The position numbers were made by a program, and so were the translations under genes. Positions 37,490 to 47,879 of a DNA stretch of 64,000 nt are shown one piece after another (the stretch's first letter is position 1; every line of letters starts with the position of its first letter). A model generated the notes under the pieces. It saw only the letters and a list, made by a program, of their open reading frames with translations, was not told the origin of the DNA and made no database searches. Source of the DNA: an uncultured Cellulophaga sp. (GTDB lineage Bacteria > Bacteroidota > Bacteroidia > Flavobacteriales > Flavobacteriaceae); NCBI GenBank assembly GCA_947496695.1, contig CANMEI010000001.1:372001-436000 (forward strand), read 5' to 3'.

Positions 37490-37923
37490 AAAATTCCAAC
37501 ACTAACTCCAGGTATAACAATTCTAGCTCTTACTCCGGAATTTGAAGAACGGTAATAGTTTCTTCTATCATATCTATAATAATAGTAGGTTGCATGATTA
37601 TAATAATGTTGACTATGATGACAATGTGAACTGCAATGCTCATAATGTTCTTGATAAGCCTCTCGTTTTCCTTTCATATAAGCTCTATATGCTTTTTTGT
37701 TGCGTTGTTTTAATTTTTTTTCATATCGCTTCTGATCTTCCCAAAATTCTTGTTCTTCTTCTTTAGACGCTACCATTAAATTTTGTTCATACTTTGCATC
37801 ATCTAAAGCTCTTTGTTTATAATAAGTTTTACTATCTATATTAGTTGACTCATCATTTTGAGCATTCAAACCAAAAGTAAAAGCAAATATTAATAAACCA
37901 CTTAATACACTTAATTTTCTCAT
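37486..37923 (-). CDS. Secreted His/Tyr-rich protein of unknown function
   Basis: 145 residues. A signal peptide MRKLSVLSGLLIFAFTFGLNA is followed by a charged helical region (about residues 35-90, EEEQEFWEDQKRYEKKLKQR) and then a striking HCSSHCHHSQHYYNHATYYY stretch (about residues 97-116), rich in histidine, tyrosine and two cysteines. The C-terminus is RARIVIPGVSVGIF. The His/Cys cluster could bind metal; this is inference. I know no family name. It is convergent and overlapping by 4 bp with the deacetylase-like gene. Confidence 0.75.
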   Translation of the reverse strand: MRKLSVLSGLLIFAFTFGLNAQNDESTNIDSKTYYKQRALDDAKYEQNLMVASKEEEQEFWEDQKRYEKKLKQRNKKAYRAYMKGKREAYQEHYEHCSSHCHHSQHYYNHATYYYYRYDRRNYYRSSNSGVRARIVIPGVSVGIF

Positions 37924-37984
37924 GTCTTATAATTTTAATAATAGAAAATAAATACCATTGTTTTCTTATTAGACACGACCACAT

Positions 37985-38019
37985 AAAAAAACCCTACTCT
38001 GATAAGTAAGGTTTTTTTT
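37985..38019. terminator. Terminator downstream of ssb
   Basis: AAAAAACC-c-TACT / AGTA-a-GGTTTTTT hairpin with a short loop, between ssb and the next minus-strand gene. It has A and T runs on both sides. Confidence 0.75.
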
Positions 38020-38041
38020 AATACTTCAAAAATATATGCAA

Positions 38042-38374
38042 TTACTTTCCTAACATTAAAAGTTCATTACATCTAATTTCGGTAATATATCTTTTCTCCC
38101 CTTCTTTAGTTTCATAAGAACGATGCATCAATTTACCTTCAACTGCAACTTGTTTTCCTTTTAATAAAAAGTTTTCGACAATTTCAGCAGTTTTACCCCA
38201 AGCAACAATATTATGCCACTGTGTATCTTCCACTTTTTCTCCTTGTGCATTTTTGTAACTATCGGTAGTTGCTATTGAAAATTTTGCCAATTTACTACCG
38301 CCTTCTAGGTTAACAATTTCTGGATCGTTCCCTAAATTCCCAATCAACTGTACTCTGTTTTTAAGTGCGTTCAT
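38042..38374 (-). CDS. ssb: Single-stranded DNA-binding protein, short form
   Basis: 110 residues, a single OB-fold. MNALKNRVQLIGNLGNDPEI at the N-terminus, FSIATTDSYKNAQGEKVEDT, WHNIVAWGKTAEIVENFLLK and KGKQVAVEGKLMHRSYETKE are typical SSB. The usual acidic C-terminal tip (DDDLPF) that recruits partners is missing and the protein ends RCNELLMLGK. It may therefore be an accessory SSB, with a full-length SSB elsewhere in the genome. Confidence 0.92.
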   Translation of the reverse strand: MNALKNRVQLIGNLGNDPEIVNLEGGSKLAKFSIATTDSYKNAQGEKVEDTQWHNIVAWGKTAEIVENFLLKGKQVAVEGKLMHRSYETKEGEKRYITEIRCNELLMLGK

Positions 38375-38631
38375 AATATTTATTTAATGTTTAACAGTTA
38401 AGATGCTCAAAAACAACATTGTTTCTGACACTGCAAACCTACATTAGCAAACAAAAAAGATTCGGTTTGAAAATAGTTACTTTCGATTACAAACGTTTGT
38501 AGTCGTTTATAAATGTATAAAATAATTATTTTAATATGAAAAATCTTACGTAATATATAAGTCTTTAATTACTTATTATTCATTATAAATAACAATAAAA
38601 TAAGAATACTTTAAAAAAATAGTGTATTTGG

Positions 38632-38686
38632 TCCTTAAAATTCACATTTCATCAATTTGCAATTAATGAAATGTGAATTTTAAGGA
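38632..38686. repeat. Perfect 21-bp inverted repeat with 13-nt loop
   Basis: Arm CCTTAAAATTCACATTTCAT (38633-38652, extendable by one base) matches its reverse complement at 38666-38685 with no mismatch. The loop contains AATT-TGC-AATT. No T tract follows, so it is not a normal terminator. It lies about 80 bp upstream of the likely adhesin promoter. Confidence 0.9.
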
Positions 38687-38768
38687 TTAGCTCACCACAA
38701 AAAACACGGAAGTAACCTACATAATTCTTCATTACACAGCATTTTTTATCTCTATGTAAATAGGGTCG

Positions 38769-38776
38769 TAATTTTG
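38769..38776 (+). promoter_or_regulatory. -7 promoter element of the adhesin operon
   Basis: TAATTTTG, an exact TAnnTTTG match, 67 bp upstream of the ATG at 38844. Confidence 0.5.
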
Positions 38777-38843
38777 TTGGTAAATAAATTTCTGTTCAAA
38801 TCTTGCTGACATCAAATTTTATTTAATACCTAAATAAAAACTC

Positions 38844-41800
38844 ATGAAACTAAATTATTTTGAATATTCTAAAATAAGAAGAATTGTATTTTGCCTTTCT
38901 TTTTTTCTTTTTTGTACACAATTCAATTTTGCACAATTAAGTGATTTACACTATTTACCGCCATTAAAAATGTCACAAGACAGCAATATATTCACAAGTC
39001 AGGCTATATATATTTCTACACCAGAAACTACAGCTTTTGATGTTGAAATTTACCAAGGTACTGGCACAACACCAATTGCAACAGTTAATGTATCCAATGC
39101 ATCACCTGCAATTTATAATATCAGTGGTGATGTAAATAATATAACAATGGTTTCTGAAGAGAACACTGGAATTATATTAACTACGAGTGGTTTAAGGTTT
39201 CAATCAATAAATGGTGAAAGTTTTTATGTTGCATTTAGGGGTAACAGTACTTCACAAGGAGAATCTTTAACCAGTAAAGGACGTACGGCATTAGGTACAC
39301 ATTTTAAATGGGGAAGTATTCCAACTGTTGATACAAGTTCTCGTAATAGTAATCATAATGCTACAATGGGCATTATGGCTTCAGAAGATAATACTACAAT
39401 AACAATATCAGATTATGATCCAGATTGTACATTTAGACTAGGCACCGATATAGATGGTATTACAGATGATAGTATTACTATAACTTTAAATGCTAATGAA
39501 AGTTATGTTTTAGAAGCTCCAATGTCTGGTAACCCTGATAATAGATTTGGAACAATTGGTGCAGATATTCAATCAGATAAACCAATTGTATTAAGCAATG
39601 GTAATTTAATGGTTGGGTTACAACAAAATACAAATACACAAGATGCTGGTTTAGATCAATCTGTTCCTATAGATCAATTAGGCCGTGAATATATATTTAT
39701 GAGAGGAAATGGCACAGATGCTATGGAATTCCCAGTAATTATTGCTACTGAAAACAATACACAAGTATATGTTAATGGAGCTACAACACCAAACACTACT
39801 TTAAATGAAGGAGATTATTATGTAGTAGAAGGTTCTAATTACGGGACATCTGCATTAGCAGGAGATAATGTATACGTAACAGCATCAAAAAATATTTATG
39901 CTTATCAATTAACTGCTGGTGATAATGCATTTCCAACATTAGGTATGAATTTTATTTCTCCTGTTAGTTGTTTAATGCCTAGAGAAGTTAATAATATTCC
40001 TTTTATTAACCAATTACCAAGTACAAATATTACGGGTGGTGTAATTTTATTAGCATCAACTAGTACTGCTGACTCTAATATTATTGTAACTGATGGAAGT
40101 GGTACTGTAACACTCCCAGCTTCAAAAACTGTTGAGGGAACGTCAGAATGGAAAACTTACTACATACCAGGTTTAACAGGAAATGTCTCTGTATTATCAT
40201 CAGGACCTATCTCTGTAGGCTACGTTGGCTTCAATAACAATATTGGTGCAGCTAGTTATTTTTCTGGTTTTGATGAAGTGCCTGTAGTAAACTATAGCTT
40301 TGGAGATGATGGCAGTGGATGTTTTGGTGACACAATTACAGTTGAAGCTATTTACGATGGATATCAATGGTATCAGAATGGGGAACTAATTGAAGGAGCT
40401 ACTGAAGCTTCATTTACACCAACAGAAATAGGTGAAGTTTATGTTGAAGTGATATCAGGAATTGTAGAAGGCGATGCATGTAGTTTCTCTTCTAATAGTA
40501 TTGGTATTTATTATTGCAATCCTGAAATTGTTATAAACAAAACTGTAGATCAAGAACAGGTTGATATTGGCGATACTGTTAATTTTACAGTAACAGTACA
40601 AAGCTTAGGCCTTGAAGATGTAACCAATCTTGTTATTGAAGATACTTTACCTGATGGACTTACCTTTGTAAGTGCAACTCCTACAACAGGAACATGGACG
40701 TACCCTAACTGGGATGTTGGTACAATGACCGCAGGAGAAATACAATCTATTACAATTACTGCAACGGTTGATGAAGTTCCAATAAATAGTGAATCAAATA
40801 CAATTACTAATACCGCATTCAACACACAAGATCAAACAGACAATAATATTGTTGAAGACAGCCCTTCTGCTTCAATAATAGTAGGAAATGATTCAGATAA
40901 TGATGGAATTGATAACGATGTTGATTTAGATGATGATAATGATGGTATTTTAGATATAGATGAAACTACAGCTGATGATGATGGCGATGGTATTATCAAT
41001 AGCATTGATTTAGATTCTGACAATGATGGTATTCCCGATATTATTGAAGCTGGAGGAAATGACTCAAATGGTGATGGACGTGTTGATTACCCTACAGAAG
41101 GTGACCCTTCTAGTATGATAGATACAAATAGTAATGGTGTTGATGACACTATTGAAGCAAACCCTCTTGAAGACCTTGATTCTGATAATGATGGAATAAA
41201 TGACAGATTAGATGTAGATAGTGACAATGATGGAATTACAGATACTGCAGAAGCAGGGGGTATTGATGACAATGGAGATGGACTATTTGACAATATAGTT
41301 GATACTAATTTTAATGGACTTGCTGATTCGCTTGAAAGCAATCCTTTATCAAATCCTGACACTGATAATGACGGAGTTATTAACAGACTCGATTTAGATT
41401 CTGATAATGATGGTATTACAGATATTATTGAAGCTGGTGGAACTGATACCGATAGCAATGGAATGGTAGATTCATTTACAGATACAAATAACAATGGTTT
41501 TTCTGATGATATTGAAACAACACCTCATGAAGATGCTGACACTGATAATGATGGTATTTATGACAGGTTAGACTTAGATTCTGATAACGATGGAATTACT
41601 GATGCTATTGAAAGTGGAGAAACTGACACTGATAGTAATGGTATTAAAGATAACTTTTTAGATAGTAATTCAAATGGGCTTTCTGATGATTTAGAAGGAA
41701 ACGCTAATGAAAATATTGATACTGATTTAGATGGCATTATTAATCGTTTAGATTCTGACAGTGATAATGACGGTATTACTGATGCTACAGAAGCAGGTGG

Positions 41801-43223
41801 AGATGATGAAGATGGTGATGGTTATATTGATAACTCTATTGATGTTAATAATAATGGATTATCAGATGATTTAGAAAGCAATCCTTTATCAAATCCTGAC
41901 ACTGATAATGACGGAGTTATTAACAGACTCGATTTAGATTCTGATAATGATGGTATTACAGATATTATTGAAGCTGGTGGAACTGATACCGATAGCAATG
42001 GAATGGTAGATTTATTTACAGATACAAATAACAATGGTTTTTCTGATGATATTGAAACAACACCCCATGAAGATGCTGACACTGATAATGATGGTATTTA
42101 TGACAGATTAGACTTAGATTCTGATAACGATGGAATTACTGATGCTATTGAAAGTGGAGAAACTGACACTGATAGTAATGGTATTAAAGATAACTTTTTA
42201 GATAGTAATTCAAATGGGCTTTCTGATGATTTAGAAGGAAATGCTAATGAAAATATTGATACTGATTTAGATGGCATTATTAATCGTTTAGATTCTGACA
42301 GTGATAATGACGGTATTACTGATGCTACAGAAGCAGGTGGAGATGATGAAGATGGTGATGGTTATATTGATAATTCTATTGATGTTAATAATAATGGCTT
42401 ATCAGATGATTTAGAAAGTAATCCTCTTTTAATACCAAATACAGATGAAAATGATGGAGACGGACCAGATTATTTAGATAAAGATTCTGATGATGATGGT
42501 ATTCCTGATAATGTTGAAGCGCAAACTACCGAAAATTATATTGCTCCAACTGGAGTATCTGGTTTAAATGGCATAGACACGGCATATACAAACGGACAAA
42601 TTCCAGAAGATACAGATGGTGATGATATTCCTGATTATTTAGACACCGATTCTGATAATGATAATATAGATGATATCACTGAAGCTGAGATAGGTGAATT
42701 TACTGGTGTAGATACTGATGGTGATGGTTTAGATGATGGTTTTGAAGGTGATAACTTAAATGACCCAGAAGATGCAAATGATGAAATTGATGACCCAACA
42801 ACATTACCTGATGTACAAAACCCAGGTGATGATGTTGATTATAGAGATAGTGAAAGTATTGAACCAACAGCAATAGAAGATGATTGTGACCCTGAAACAG
42901 GATTATTAGCAGATAATACAGTTTGTGATATTGTTATAGATAATGAAAGTGTAGGACCTCAAATTGATGAAGGATATTTTAGAATTATCAATATTGAAGC
43001 ATTTCCTAATAATTCTCTAAAAATATATAACCGTTGGGGTGTTTTAGTATCTAACATTAGTTCGTATGTAAATGGCTCAAATGATTTTAGAGGTATTTCT
43101 ACAGCAAGAGCTACAATTAATCAAGAAGAACAGCTTCCTTCAGGAGTATATTATTACCTACTTGATTATGAAAATAATGAGGAAAATAAAACAAAATCAG
43201 GTTACTTATACATCGTCAGATAA
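38844..43223 (+). CDS. Giant T9SS-secreted surface protein with thrombospondin type 3-like calcium repeats and type B sorting domain
   Basis: 1459 residues. A signal peptide ends near residue 31 (FNFAQ). An IgGFc-binding-like region follows (about 40-520, with [16 protein letters not shown]), then a DUF11-type beta-sandwich (about 560-680, [20 protein letters not shown]). About 650 residues of thrombospondin type 3-like D-x-D-x-D-G-x-x-D repeats come next, and a gliding-motility-associated type B sorting domain at the C-terminus ([17 protein letters not shown] ... SGYLYIV). Calcium-binding surface adhesin or gliding component is the inferred role. Residues about 830-1010 and 1010-1190 are a recent tandem duplication. 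PorP/SprF and PorE-like genes follow in an operon, as expected for type B cargo. Confidence 0.9.
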   Translation: MKLNYFEYSKIRRIVFCLSFFLFCTQFNFAQLSDLHYLPPLKMSQDSNIFTSQAIYISTPETTAFDVEIYQGTGTTPIATVNVSNASPAIYNISGDVNNITMVSEENTGIILTTSGLRFQSINGESFYVAFRGNSTSQGESLTSKGRTALGTHFKWGSIPTVDTSSRNSNHNATMGIMASEDNTTITISDYDPDCTFRLGTDIDGITDDSITITLNANESYVLEAPMSGNPDNRFGTIGADIQSDKPIVLSNGNLMVGLQQNTNTQDAGLDQSVPIDQLGREYIFMRGNGTDAMEFPVIIATENNTQVYVNGATTPNTTLNEGDYYVVEGSNYGTSALAGDNVYVTASKNIYAYQLTAGDNAFPTLGMNFISPVSCLMPREVNNIPFINQLPSTNITGGVILLASTSTADSNIIVTDGSGTVTLPASKTVEGTSEWKTYYIPGLTGNVSVLSSGPISVGYVGFNNNIGAASYFSGFDEVPVVNYSFGDDGSGCFGDTITVEAIYDGYQWYQNGELIEGATEASFTPTEIGEVYVEVISGIVEGDACSFSSNSIGIYYCNPEIVINKTVDQEQVDIGDTVNFTVTVQSLGLEDVTNLVIEDTLPDGLTFVSATPTTGTWTYPNWDVGTMTAGEIQSITITATVDEVPINSESNTITNTAFNTQDQTDNNIVEDSPSASIIVGNDSDNDGIDNDVDLDDDNDGILDIDETTADDDGDGIINSIDLDSDNDGIPDIIEAGGNDSNGDGRVDYPTEGDPSSMIDTNSNGVDDTIEANPLEDLDSDNDGINDRLDVDSDNDGITDTAEAGGIDDNGDGLFDNIVDTNFNGLADSLESNPLSNPDTDNDGVINRLDLDSDNDGITDIIEAGGTDTDSNGMVDSFTDTNNNGFSDDIETTPHEDADTDNDGIYDRLDLDSDNDGITDAIESGETDTDSNGIKDNFLDSNSNGLSDDLEGNANENIDTDLDGIINRLDSDSDNDGITDATEAGGDDEDGDGYIDNSIDVNNNGLSDDLESNPLSNPDTDNDGVINRLDLDSDNDGITDIIEAGGTDTDSNGMVDLFTDTNNNGFSDDIETTPHEDADTDNDGIYDRLDLDSDNDGITDAIESGETDTDSNGIKDNFLDSNSNGLSDDLEGNANENIDTDLDGIINRLDSDSDNDGITDATEAGGDDEDGDGYIDNSIDVNNNGLSDDLESNPLLIPNTDENDGDGPDYLDKDSDDDGIPDNVEAQTTENYIAPTGVSGLNGIDTAYTNGQIPEDTDGDDIPDYLDTDSDNDNIDDITEAEIGEFTGVDTDGDGLDDGFEGDNLNDPEDANDEIDDPTTLPDVQNPGDDVDYRDSESIEPTAIEDDCDPETGLLADNTVCDIVIDNESVGPQIDEGYFRIINIEAFPNNSLKIYNRWGVLVSNISSYVNGSNDFRGISTARATINQEEQLPSGVYYYLLDYENNEENKTKSGYLYIVR
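41333..42412 (+). repeat. 540-bp in-frame tandem duplication in the adhesin gene
   Basis: The segment from about 41333 is repeated from about 41873 with a period of exactly 540 bp (180 codons). I count about six to seven single-base differences per unit, for example TTCATTT against TTTATTT near 41475/42015, so identity is about 98-99%. The reading frame is kept. Confidence 0.92.
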
Positions 43224-43242
43224 TTCAAAAGAAACAAAAACC

Positions 43243-44181
43243 ATGAAAACTATAAAGTTAATTATTTTGTTGGCTTTTACTGCTATTACCAGTAGCCTAT
43301 GGGCACAACAAGACTCGCAATACACTCAGTATATGTACAATACCATAGCTGTAAACCCTGCTTATGCTGGTTCTAGAGGAGTAATGAGTATTGGTGCATT
43401 AAATAGATCACAATGGGTCGGGCTAAGTGGAGCCCCAACAACACAAACTGTAAACATACATGCCCCTTTAGGTAATAGAGTTGGAGCAGGTTTATCAATT
43501 GTTAATGATAAAATAGGTGATGGTGTAAACCAAGAAACTTATTTTGATGGTGTATTTTCTTATACAATACCAACATCTAGAAATGGAAAACTTTCATTCG
43601 GACTTAAAGTGGGTGGCCATTCGTTAAATATTGATTTAAATAAATTACAAGCTTACAGGTCCGATTTAAATTACTCGGGACAAGAATCAGTAAGTAATTT
43701 TAATTTCAATTTCGGAGCAGGAGCTTATTATCATACCAATCGCTTCTATTTAGGGCTATCAGCTCCAAACTTTTTAAACAGTAAACATTTTGATAATAAT
43801 GGAACTGACGAAACTTTTTTAGCAGAAGAAAGGCTAAATATGTATTTAATATCTGGTTATGTATTTGATTTGAATACTTTTTTAAAATTAAAACCGGCAA
43901 CATTAATAAAAGCTGTAAATGGTGCTCCATTACAAATTGATCTTTCAGCAACCATGCTTTATAATGACAAGTTTAGTTTTGGTATAGCATATAGGTGGGA
44001 TGCCGCTTTAAGTGGTCTTGTAGGATTTCAAGTATCTGACCAACTATATCTAGGTGTAGCTTATGACAAAGAAACTACAGAATTAGGAAATACTTCATTC
44101 AATAACGGATCATTTGAAGTGTTATTACGTTATGAGTTTTTATCAAAATTCAAAAAAGTTAAATCATCAAGATTCTTCTAA
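43243..44181 (+). CDS. PorP/SprF family type IX secretion membrane protein
   Basis: 312 residues. The start MKTIKLIILLAFTAITSSLWA at 43243 gives a signal peptide; a longer frame from 43072 overlaps the adhesin gene and is not used. The family opening QQDSQYTQYMYNTIAVNPAY and AGSRGVMSIGALNRSQWVGL is exact, followed by an outer-membrane beta-barrel. SprF-type proteins attach and hold specific type B T9SS cargo at the cell surface, here most likely the adhesin whose gene ends 19 bp upstream. The next gene begins 11 bp downstream. Confidence 0.93.
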   Translation: MKTIKLIILLAFTAITSSLWAQQDSQYTQYMYNTIAVNPAYAGSRGVMSIGALNRSQWVGLSGAPTTQTVNIHAPLGNRVGAGLSIVNDKIGDGVNQETYFDGVFSYTIPTSRNGKLSFGLKVGGHSLNIDLNKLQAYRSDLNYSGQESVSNFNFNFGAGAYYHTNRFYLGLSAPNFLNSKHFDNNGTDETFLAEERLNMYLISGYVFDLNTFLKLKPATLIKAVNGAPLQIDLSATMLYNDKFSFGIAYRWDAALSGLVGFQVSDQLYLGVAYDKETTELGNTSFNNGSFEVLLRYEFLSKFKKVKSSRFF

Positions 44182-44192
44182 AAAATGAAAAA

Positions 44193-46142
44193 ATGAAAAC
44201 AAAATTAATATACTTATTTTTCTTTTTAATCTTGACAAACTTTACCAAAAGTGTTCAAGCACAAAAAGTCACAAAAGCAGATAAAAATTTTGCTGATTAT
44301 TCTTATGTTGATGCCACTAAATTCTACAAACACCTTATCAAAAAAGGAAATATAAAAGAATCTAGATATGCAAAGTTAGGAGACTCTTATTATAATGTAG
44401 GTGATTACAAAGAAGCCGCTAACTGGTACTCTAAAATGATGGAAGCTAATACAGCATCACAAAATGCAAATTACCTTTATAGATACGCGCAAGCATTAAA
44501 ATCTTCACAAGATTATGAAAAATCAAATACTATCATGGAGCAATTAGGTAGTTTAGCTCCTAATGATAAACGCTATATAGCTTATAAAAAAAATAAAAAT
44601 TATTTAACTACAATTACATCTAATTCTAATAAATACACTATAAAAAATTTAGCCATAAATACTGAATATTCAGATTTTGCAGTATCAAAAATTAATGATA
44701 GTATGTTGGTTTTTTCTTCAAATAGAGACACTGGCTTACTTAAGAAAAAAATACACTTATGGAAAAATCAATCATTTAATAAACTATTTAATGCAAAAGT
44801 GAAAAGTGAAAATGAAATTAGTGATATTAAAGCATTAAAAAATAATTTTTTGCACAATTTAACTATTACCACAACAACTTTTAGTAAAGATGGCAAAATT
44901 GTATATTTCACTAAAAATAACTCTAATAAAAGTAAATTTAAAAGAGATAATAAAAATGTTTCAAATTTAAAAATTTACAAAGCCGATATTGTTAATGGAA
45001 TTTGGACAAATATTGTAGACTTACCATTTAATAGCGATAACTATTCAAATGCACACCCTAGTTTAAGTGCTGATGATAATGTGTTATATTTTGCTTCTGA
45101 TATGCCTGGTAGCTTAGGCAAATCTGACATTTATAAAGTTACTATTAATAACGATGGTTCTTTTGGTGTTCCTGAAAATTTAGGTGATAAAATTAATACT
45201 GAATCAAGAGAAAGTTATCCACATATAACTGAAAACAATATTTTATATTTTACCTCTGATGGACAACCTGGTTTGGGTGGACTTGATATTTTTGCTGTAA
45301 AATTAGATAATCAAACTCAAATTGAAAATTTAGGACAACCAATAAACAGTTCTGATGATGATTTTTCATTTTCAATAAATCACGATACTCATAAAGGCTA
45401 TTTTTCATCTAAAAGAGATGGAGGTAAAGGTTCTGATGACATATATAGTTTTACAGAAATTGAAACTTTAGTATTCTCAAAAAATATTGAGATAAAAGGT
45501 GTGATTACCTCAAAAACTACAAAAGAACCACTATCAAATATCAGTATAATGCTTATAGATGAAAATGAACAACTAGTTCATGAAACAATTACTAAAGATG
45601 ATGGTACATACCTAATTAATGAAGAGCTTGAAGAAAGTAATTATAAAATAGTTACTACACATACGAATTATGTTCAAGAAACTAAAAACCTTAAGGTAAA
45701 TAGTTTGACTAAAACAGAAGAGGTTAATTTTACCTTAAGTAACATTCCAAAGAAAATTGAGATTGGTACAGATCTTAAAAAACATCTAAGTTTAGATACA
45801 GAAAATATTTATTTCAATTTTGACAAAGTTGAAATTTTAAGCGAAAGCAAACCTATTTTAAATAAAATAGTGACACTAATGAAAGAAATGCCAAACTTGA
45901 AAATTGAAATAAAATCACATACTGATGCAATTGGAAATGCAGAATACAATAAAATACTATCTGAAAGAAGAGCTCAAAGCACTTTAGATTATTTTGTTGA
46001 GAATGGAATTGATATTTCTAGACTTACCGCAAGTGGTATTGGAGAATCTGAATTAACAAATGATTGTTTTTATGGTGTGAAATGTACCGAACAAGAACAT
46101 CAAAAAAACAGAAGATCGGAATTCATTGTTACTGAACAATAA
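44193..46142 (+). CDS. PorE-like OmpA-family protein with TPR and WD40-like repeats
   Basis: 649 residues. A signal peptide ends near residue 23 (FTKSVQAQ). Tetratricopeptide-like helices (about 35-130, YAKLGDSYYNVGDYKEAANW) are followed by PD40/WD40-like beta-propeller repeats (HPSLSADDNVLYFASDMPGS, SYPHITENNILYFTSDGQPG), a carboxypeptidase-regulatory-like domain (about 430-510, EIKGVITSKTTKEPLSNISI) and a C-terminal OmpA domain (NFDKVEILSESKPILNKIV, IKSHTDAIGNAEYNKILSER) that binds peptidoglycan. This is the architecture of PorE-like proteins of T9SS gliding operons. It is third in the operon and is followed by an AT-rich terminator. Confidence 0.92.
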   Translation: MKTKLIYLFFFLILTNFTKSVQAQKVTKADKNFADYSYVDATKFYKHLIKKGNIKESRYAKLGDSYYNVGDYKEAANWYSKMMEANTASQNANYLYRYAQALKSSQDYEKSNTIMEQLGSLAPNDKRYIAYKKNKNYLTTITSNSNKYTIKNLAINTEYSDFAVSKINDSMLVFSSNRDTGLLKKKIHLWKNQSFNKLFNAKVKSENEISDIKALKNNFLHNLTITTTTFSKDGKIVYFTKNNSNKSKFKRDNKNVSNLKIYKADIVNGIWTNIVDLPFNSDNYSNAHPSLSADDNVLYFASDMPGSLGKSDIYKVTINNDGSFGVPENLGDKINTESRESYPHITENNILYFTSDGQPGLGGLDIFAVKLDNQTQIENLGQPINSSDDDFSFSINHDTHKGYFSSKRDGGKGSDDIYSFTEIETLVFSKNIEIKGVITSKTTKEPLSNISIMLIDENEQLVHETITKDDGTYLINEELEESNYKIVTTHTNYVQETKNLKVNSLTKTEEVNFTLSNIPKKIEIGTDLKKHLSLDTENIYFNFDKVEILSESKPILNKIVTLMKEMPNLKIEIKSHTDAIGNAEYNKILSERRAQSTLDYFVENGIDISRLTASGIGESELTNDCFYGVKCTEQEHQKNRRSEFIVTEQ

Positions 46143-46147
46143 ATTAA

Positions 46148-46195
46148 ATATTTAATTCATAACGTTTTTTATGAATTAAATATCTACATTTTTTC
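46148..46195 (+). terminator. AT-rich hairpin terminator after the T9SS operon
   Basis: Perfect 15-bp arms ATATTTAATTCATAA / TTATGAATTAAATAT around CGTTTT, followed by a T-rich run. It begins 6 bp after the stop codon. Confidence 0.75.
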
Positions 46196-46343
46196 TTTTT
46201 TTAAAGAAAAAAATAAAATAAAATGCTTCATAAATACATGTTAAATATTTATATTTAATTGTAATAAGACTGTGTTTTCACATGAAAAAACCTAATGCTT
46301 TACAATACAACGACTTAAAATTAATACATATCTAATATCAGAA

Positions 46344-46919
46344 ATGAACAATTTATTAATTTTTGACAATACTTACAAAGGACAAGATTACAGCTCTAAT
46401 AATATACCTAAAGCGTCTTACGAAAATTGTATTTTTGACAACTGTAATTTTGCGAATGCAAACCTCACTAATACAACCTTCTCAGAATGCGAATTTATAG
46501 ATTGTGATTTGAGTAATGCCAATGTAACACAAACAGTATTTAAAGAAACATTTTTTAAAAGCAGTAAACTATTGGGTGTAAAATTTCATAGTTGTAACAC
46601 TTTTTTATTATCATTTACTTTCGAACATTGTACATTAGATTATGCCTCATTTTATAAACTAAAAATGAAAAATACACTTTTTAACCATTGTAATATGGTT
46701 GAAGTTGATTTTTCTGAAGCAAACCTAAATACTTCTATTTTTTATGAATGTGATTTAAGAAATGCAACTTTCAATAACACAGAGTTAGAAAAAGTTGATC
46801 TTATAACTGCTATTAATTTTTCAATAGACCCAAGTATAAATAATATTAAAAATGCTAAATTTTCAAAAGAAAATATTGTTGGTTTACTAACGAAATATAA
46901 AATAGAAATTAACGACTAA
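46344..46919 (+). CDS. Pentapeptide repeat protein
   Basis: 191 residues built of A(D/N)LxX-like pentapeptides, for example NCNFANANLTNTTFSECEFI and DLSNANVTQTVFKETFF, forming a right-handed quadrilateral beta-helix. There is no signal peptide. Some such proteins (Qnr, MfpA) mimic DNA and protect gyrase, but most have unknown roles. The cysteine-rich variety here (CIFDNCNF, CEFIDCDL) is common in Bacteroidota. It stands alone, 201 bp after the T9SS operon. Confidence 0.85.
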   Translation: MNNLLIFDNTYKGQDYSSNNIPKASYENCIFDNCNFANANLTNTTFSECEFIDCDLSNANVTQTVFKETFFKSSKLLGVKFHSCNTFLLSFTFEHCTLDYASFYKLKMKNTLFNHCNMVEVDFSEANLNTSIFYECDLRNATFNNTELEKVDLITAINFSIDPSINNIKNAKFSKENIVGLLTKYKIEIND

Positions 46920-46986
46920 CATATACTTTCTTAATATTTATAAGACAATTAATTGTATATTAGATTGACTATCAAACTAATCTAAT

Positions 46987-47475
46987 ATGAAAACTCTTAT
47001 TTGCACACTACTCTTATATAATTTTTGTTTCTCACAGAATACAATTACATTACCTAAAAACGGTACGCCTCCCAAAGCAACTATTTCTGATTCTAGTTTT
47101 TTAGAAGGTCATTGGAAAGGAGAACATTTTGGCGGTTTAATTGAAGAGATTTGGACTGCTCCTGAAGGAAACAGTTCTTTATTTACTTTTAGATTAGTTA
47201 TTGAAGGCGTTGTTAACTTTTATGAAATTGGTCATATTATTGAAAAAGATAATTCTTTAGTATTGCAATTAAAACATTTTGATGCATCATTAAACGGTTG
47301 GGAAGAAAAAGATGAGACTGAAAATTTTAAACTTGTAAAAAAAGAAAAGAATAAACTCTATTTTGAAGGATTAACTTATGAGAAAGTCAGCAATATTGAA
47401 CTTAGTGCTCATGTATTAGTTAAAAATGAAGATGGAACCACAGAAGAAATAACTTTCAACTTTAAAAAAGAGTAA
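46987..47475 (+). CDS. DUF6265-type secreted protein
   Basis: 162 residues. A signal peptide MKTLICTLLLYNFCFS is followed by a lipocalin-like beta-barrel region (LEGHWKGEHFGGLIEEIWTA). The G-x-W motif at the start and the pattern of beta strands fit the DUF6265 group, whose function is unknown. The zinc-binding protein gene follows after one base, so the two are probably one transcript. Confidence 0.7.
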   Translation: MKTLICTLLLYNFCFSQNTITLPKNGTPPKATISDSSFLEGHWKGEHFGGLIEEIWTAPEGNSSLFTFRLVIEGVVNFYEIGHIIEKDNSLVLQLKHFDASLNGWEEKDETENFKLVKKEKNKLYFEGLTYEKVSNIELSAHVLVKNEDGTTEEITFNFKKE

Positions 47476-47476
47476 T

Positions 47477-47827
47477 TTGGATAAAAAGTGTCTTGAATGT
47501 AGTGAAAAAATAGTTGGTAGAATAGATAAAAAATTCTGTTCTGATTATTGCCGTAATTCTTATAATAACAAAATTAATAAAGACAGTAATAACCTTATTA
47601 GGAATATTAATAACAGACTTAGAAAAAATCACCGCATACTAAATAGTTTTCCATTAACTGATGGAAAAACAAAAACTACACGAAACAAATTATTAGATAA
47701 AGGTTTTGATTTTGAAAACTTTACAAGTATTTATACTACTAAAAAAGGAACTATATATTATTTTGTATACGACTTAGGGTATTTGCCACTTGATAATAAC
47801 TATTATATGATAGTAAAACGTGAATAG
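47477..47827 (+). CDS. Zinc-ribbon-containing small protein
   Basis: 116 residues, TTG start one base after the previous stop. The N-terminus has two cysteine pairs: KKCLECSEKIVGRIDKKFCS and DYC (C-x-x-C ... C-x-x-x-C), a zinc ribbon of the DUF2116 kind. The rest is basic and ends YLPLDNNYYMIVKRE. A conserved family exists in flavobacteria by my impression, but there is no known role; nucleic-acid or protein binding is a guess from the zinc site. Because it follows directly on the DUF6265 gene, translation may be coupled. Confidence 0.7.
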   Translation: MDKKCLECSEKIVGRIDKKFCSDYCRNSYNNKINKDSNNLIRNINNRLRKNHRILNSFPLTDGKTKTTRNKLLDKGFDFENFTSIYTTKKGTIYYFVYDLGYLPLDNNYYMIVKRE

Positions 47828-47830
47828 TAA

Positions 47831-47862
47831 GCATAAAAAAACTTCACATTACTGTGAAGTTT
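47831..47862 (-). terminator. Terminator of the CBS-protein gene
   Basis: AAACTTCACA / TGTGAAGTTT hairpin with a TTAC loop. On the minus strand it is followed by a seven-T run, so it ends the CBS transcript rather than the plus-strand one. Confidence 0.8.
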
Positions 47863-47879
47863 GAAAACCAGTATATTTT

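Larger units (their letters stand above)
38375..38843. other. Divergent intergenic region between ssb and the adhesin operon
   Basis: 469 bp. It holds a 21-bp perfect inverted repeat (38632-38652 and 38666-38686) and, nearer the adhesin gene, TAATTTTG at 38769-38776, an exact -7 promoter match. The rest is AT-rich without coding features. Confidence 0.6.

Noticed and set aside
40550..42082. Long Ser/Ile-rich frames on the minus strand of the adhesin gene
   Set aside because: They are antisense shadows of the Asp-rich calcium repeats; their composition is what the reverse complement of GAT/GAC codons gives.
41000..42450. Regular repeats that could be taken for a CRISPR array
   Set aside because: The repeats are codons of thrombospondin type 3-like units in one open frame with a 540-bp duplication; there are no identical direct repeats with unique spacers and no cas genes.
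43072..43242. Upstream extension of the PorP/SprF frame
   Set aside because: It overlaps the adhesin C-terminus in another frame, and the signal peptide begins at 43243.
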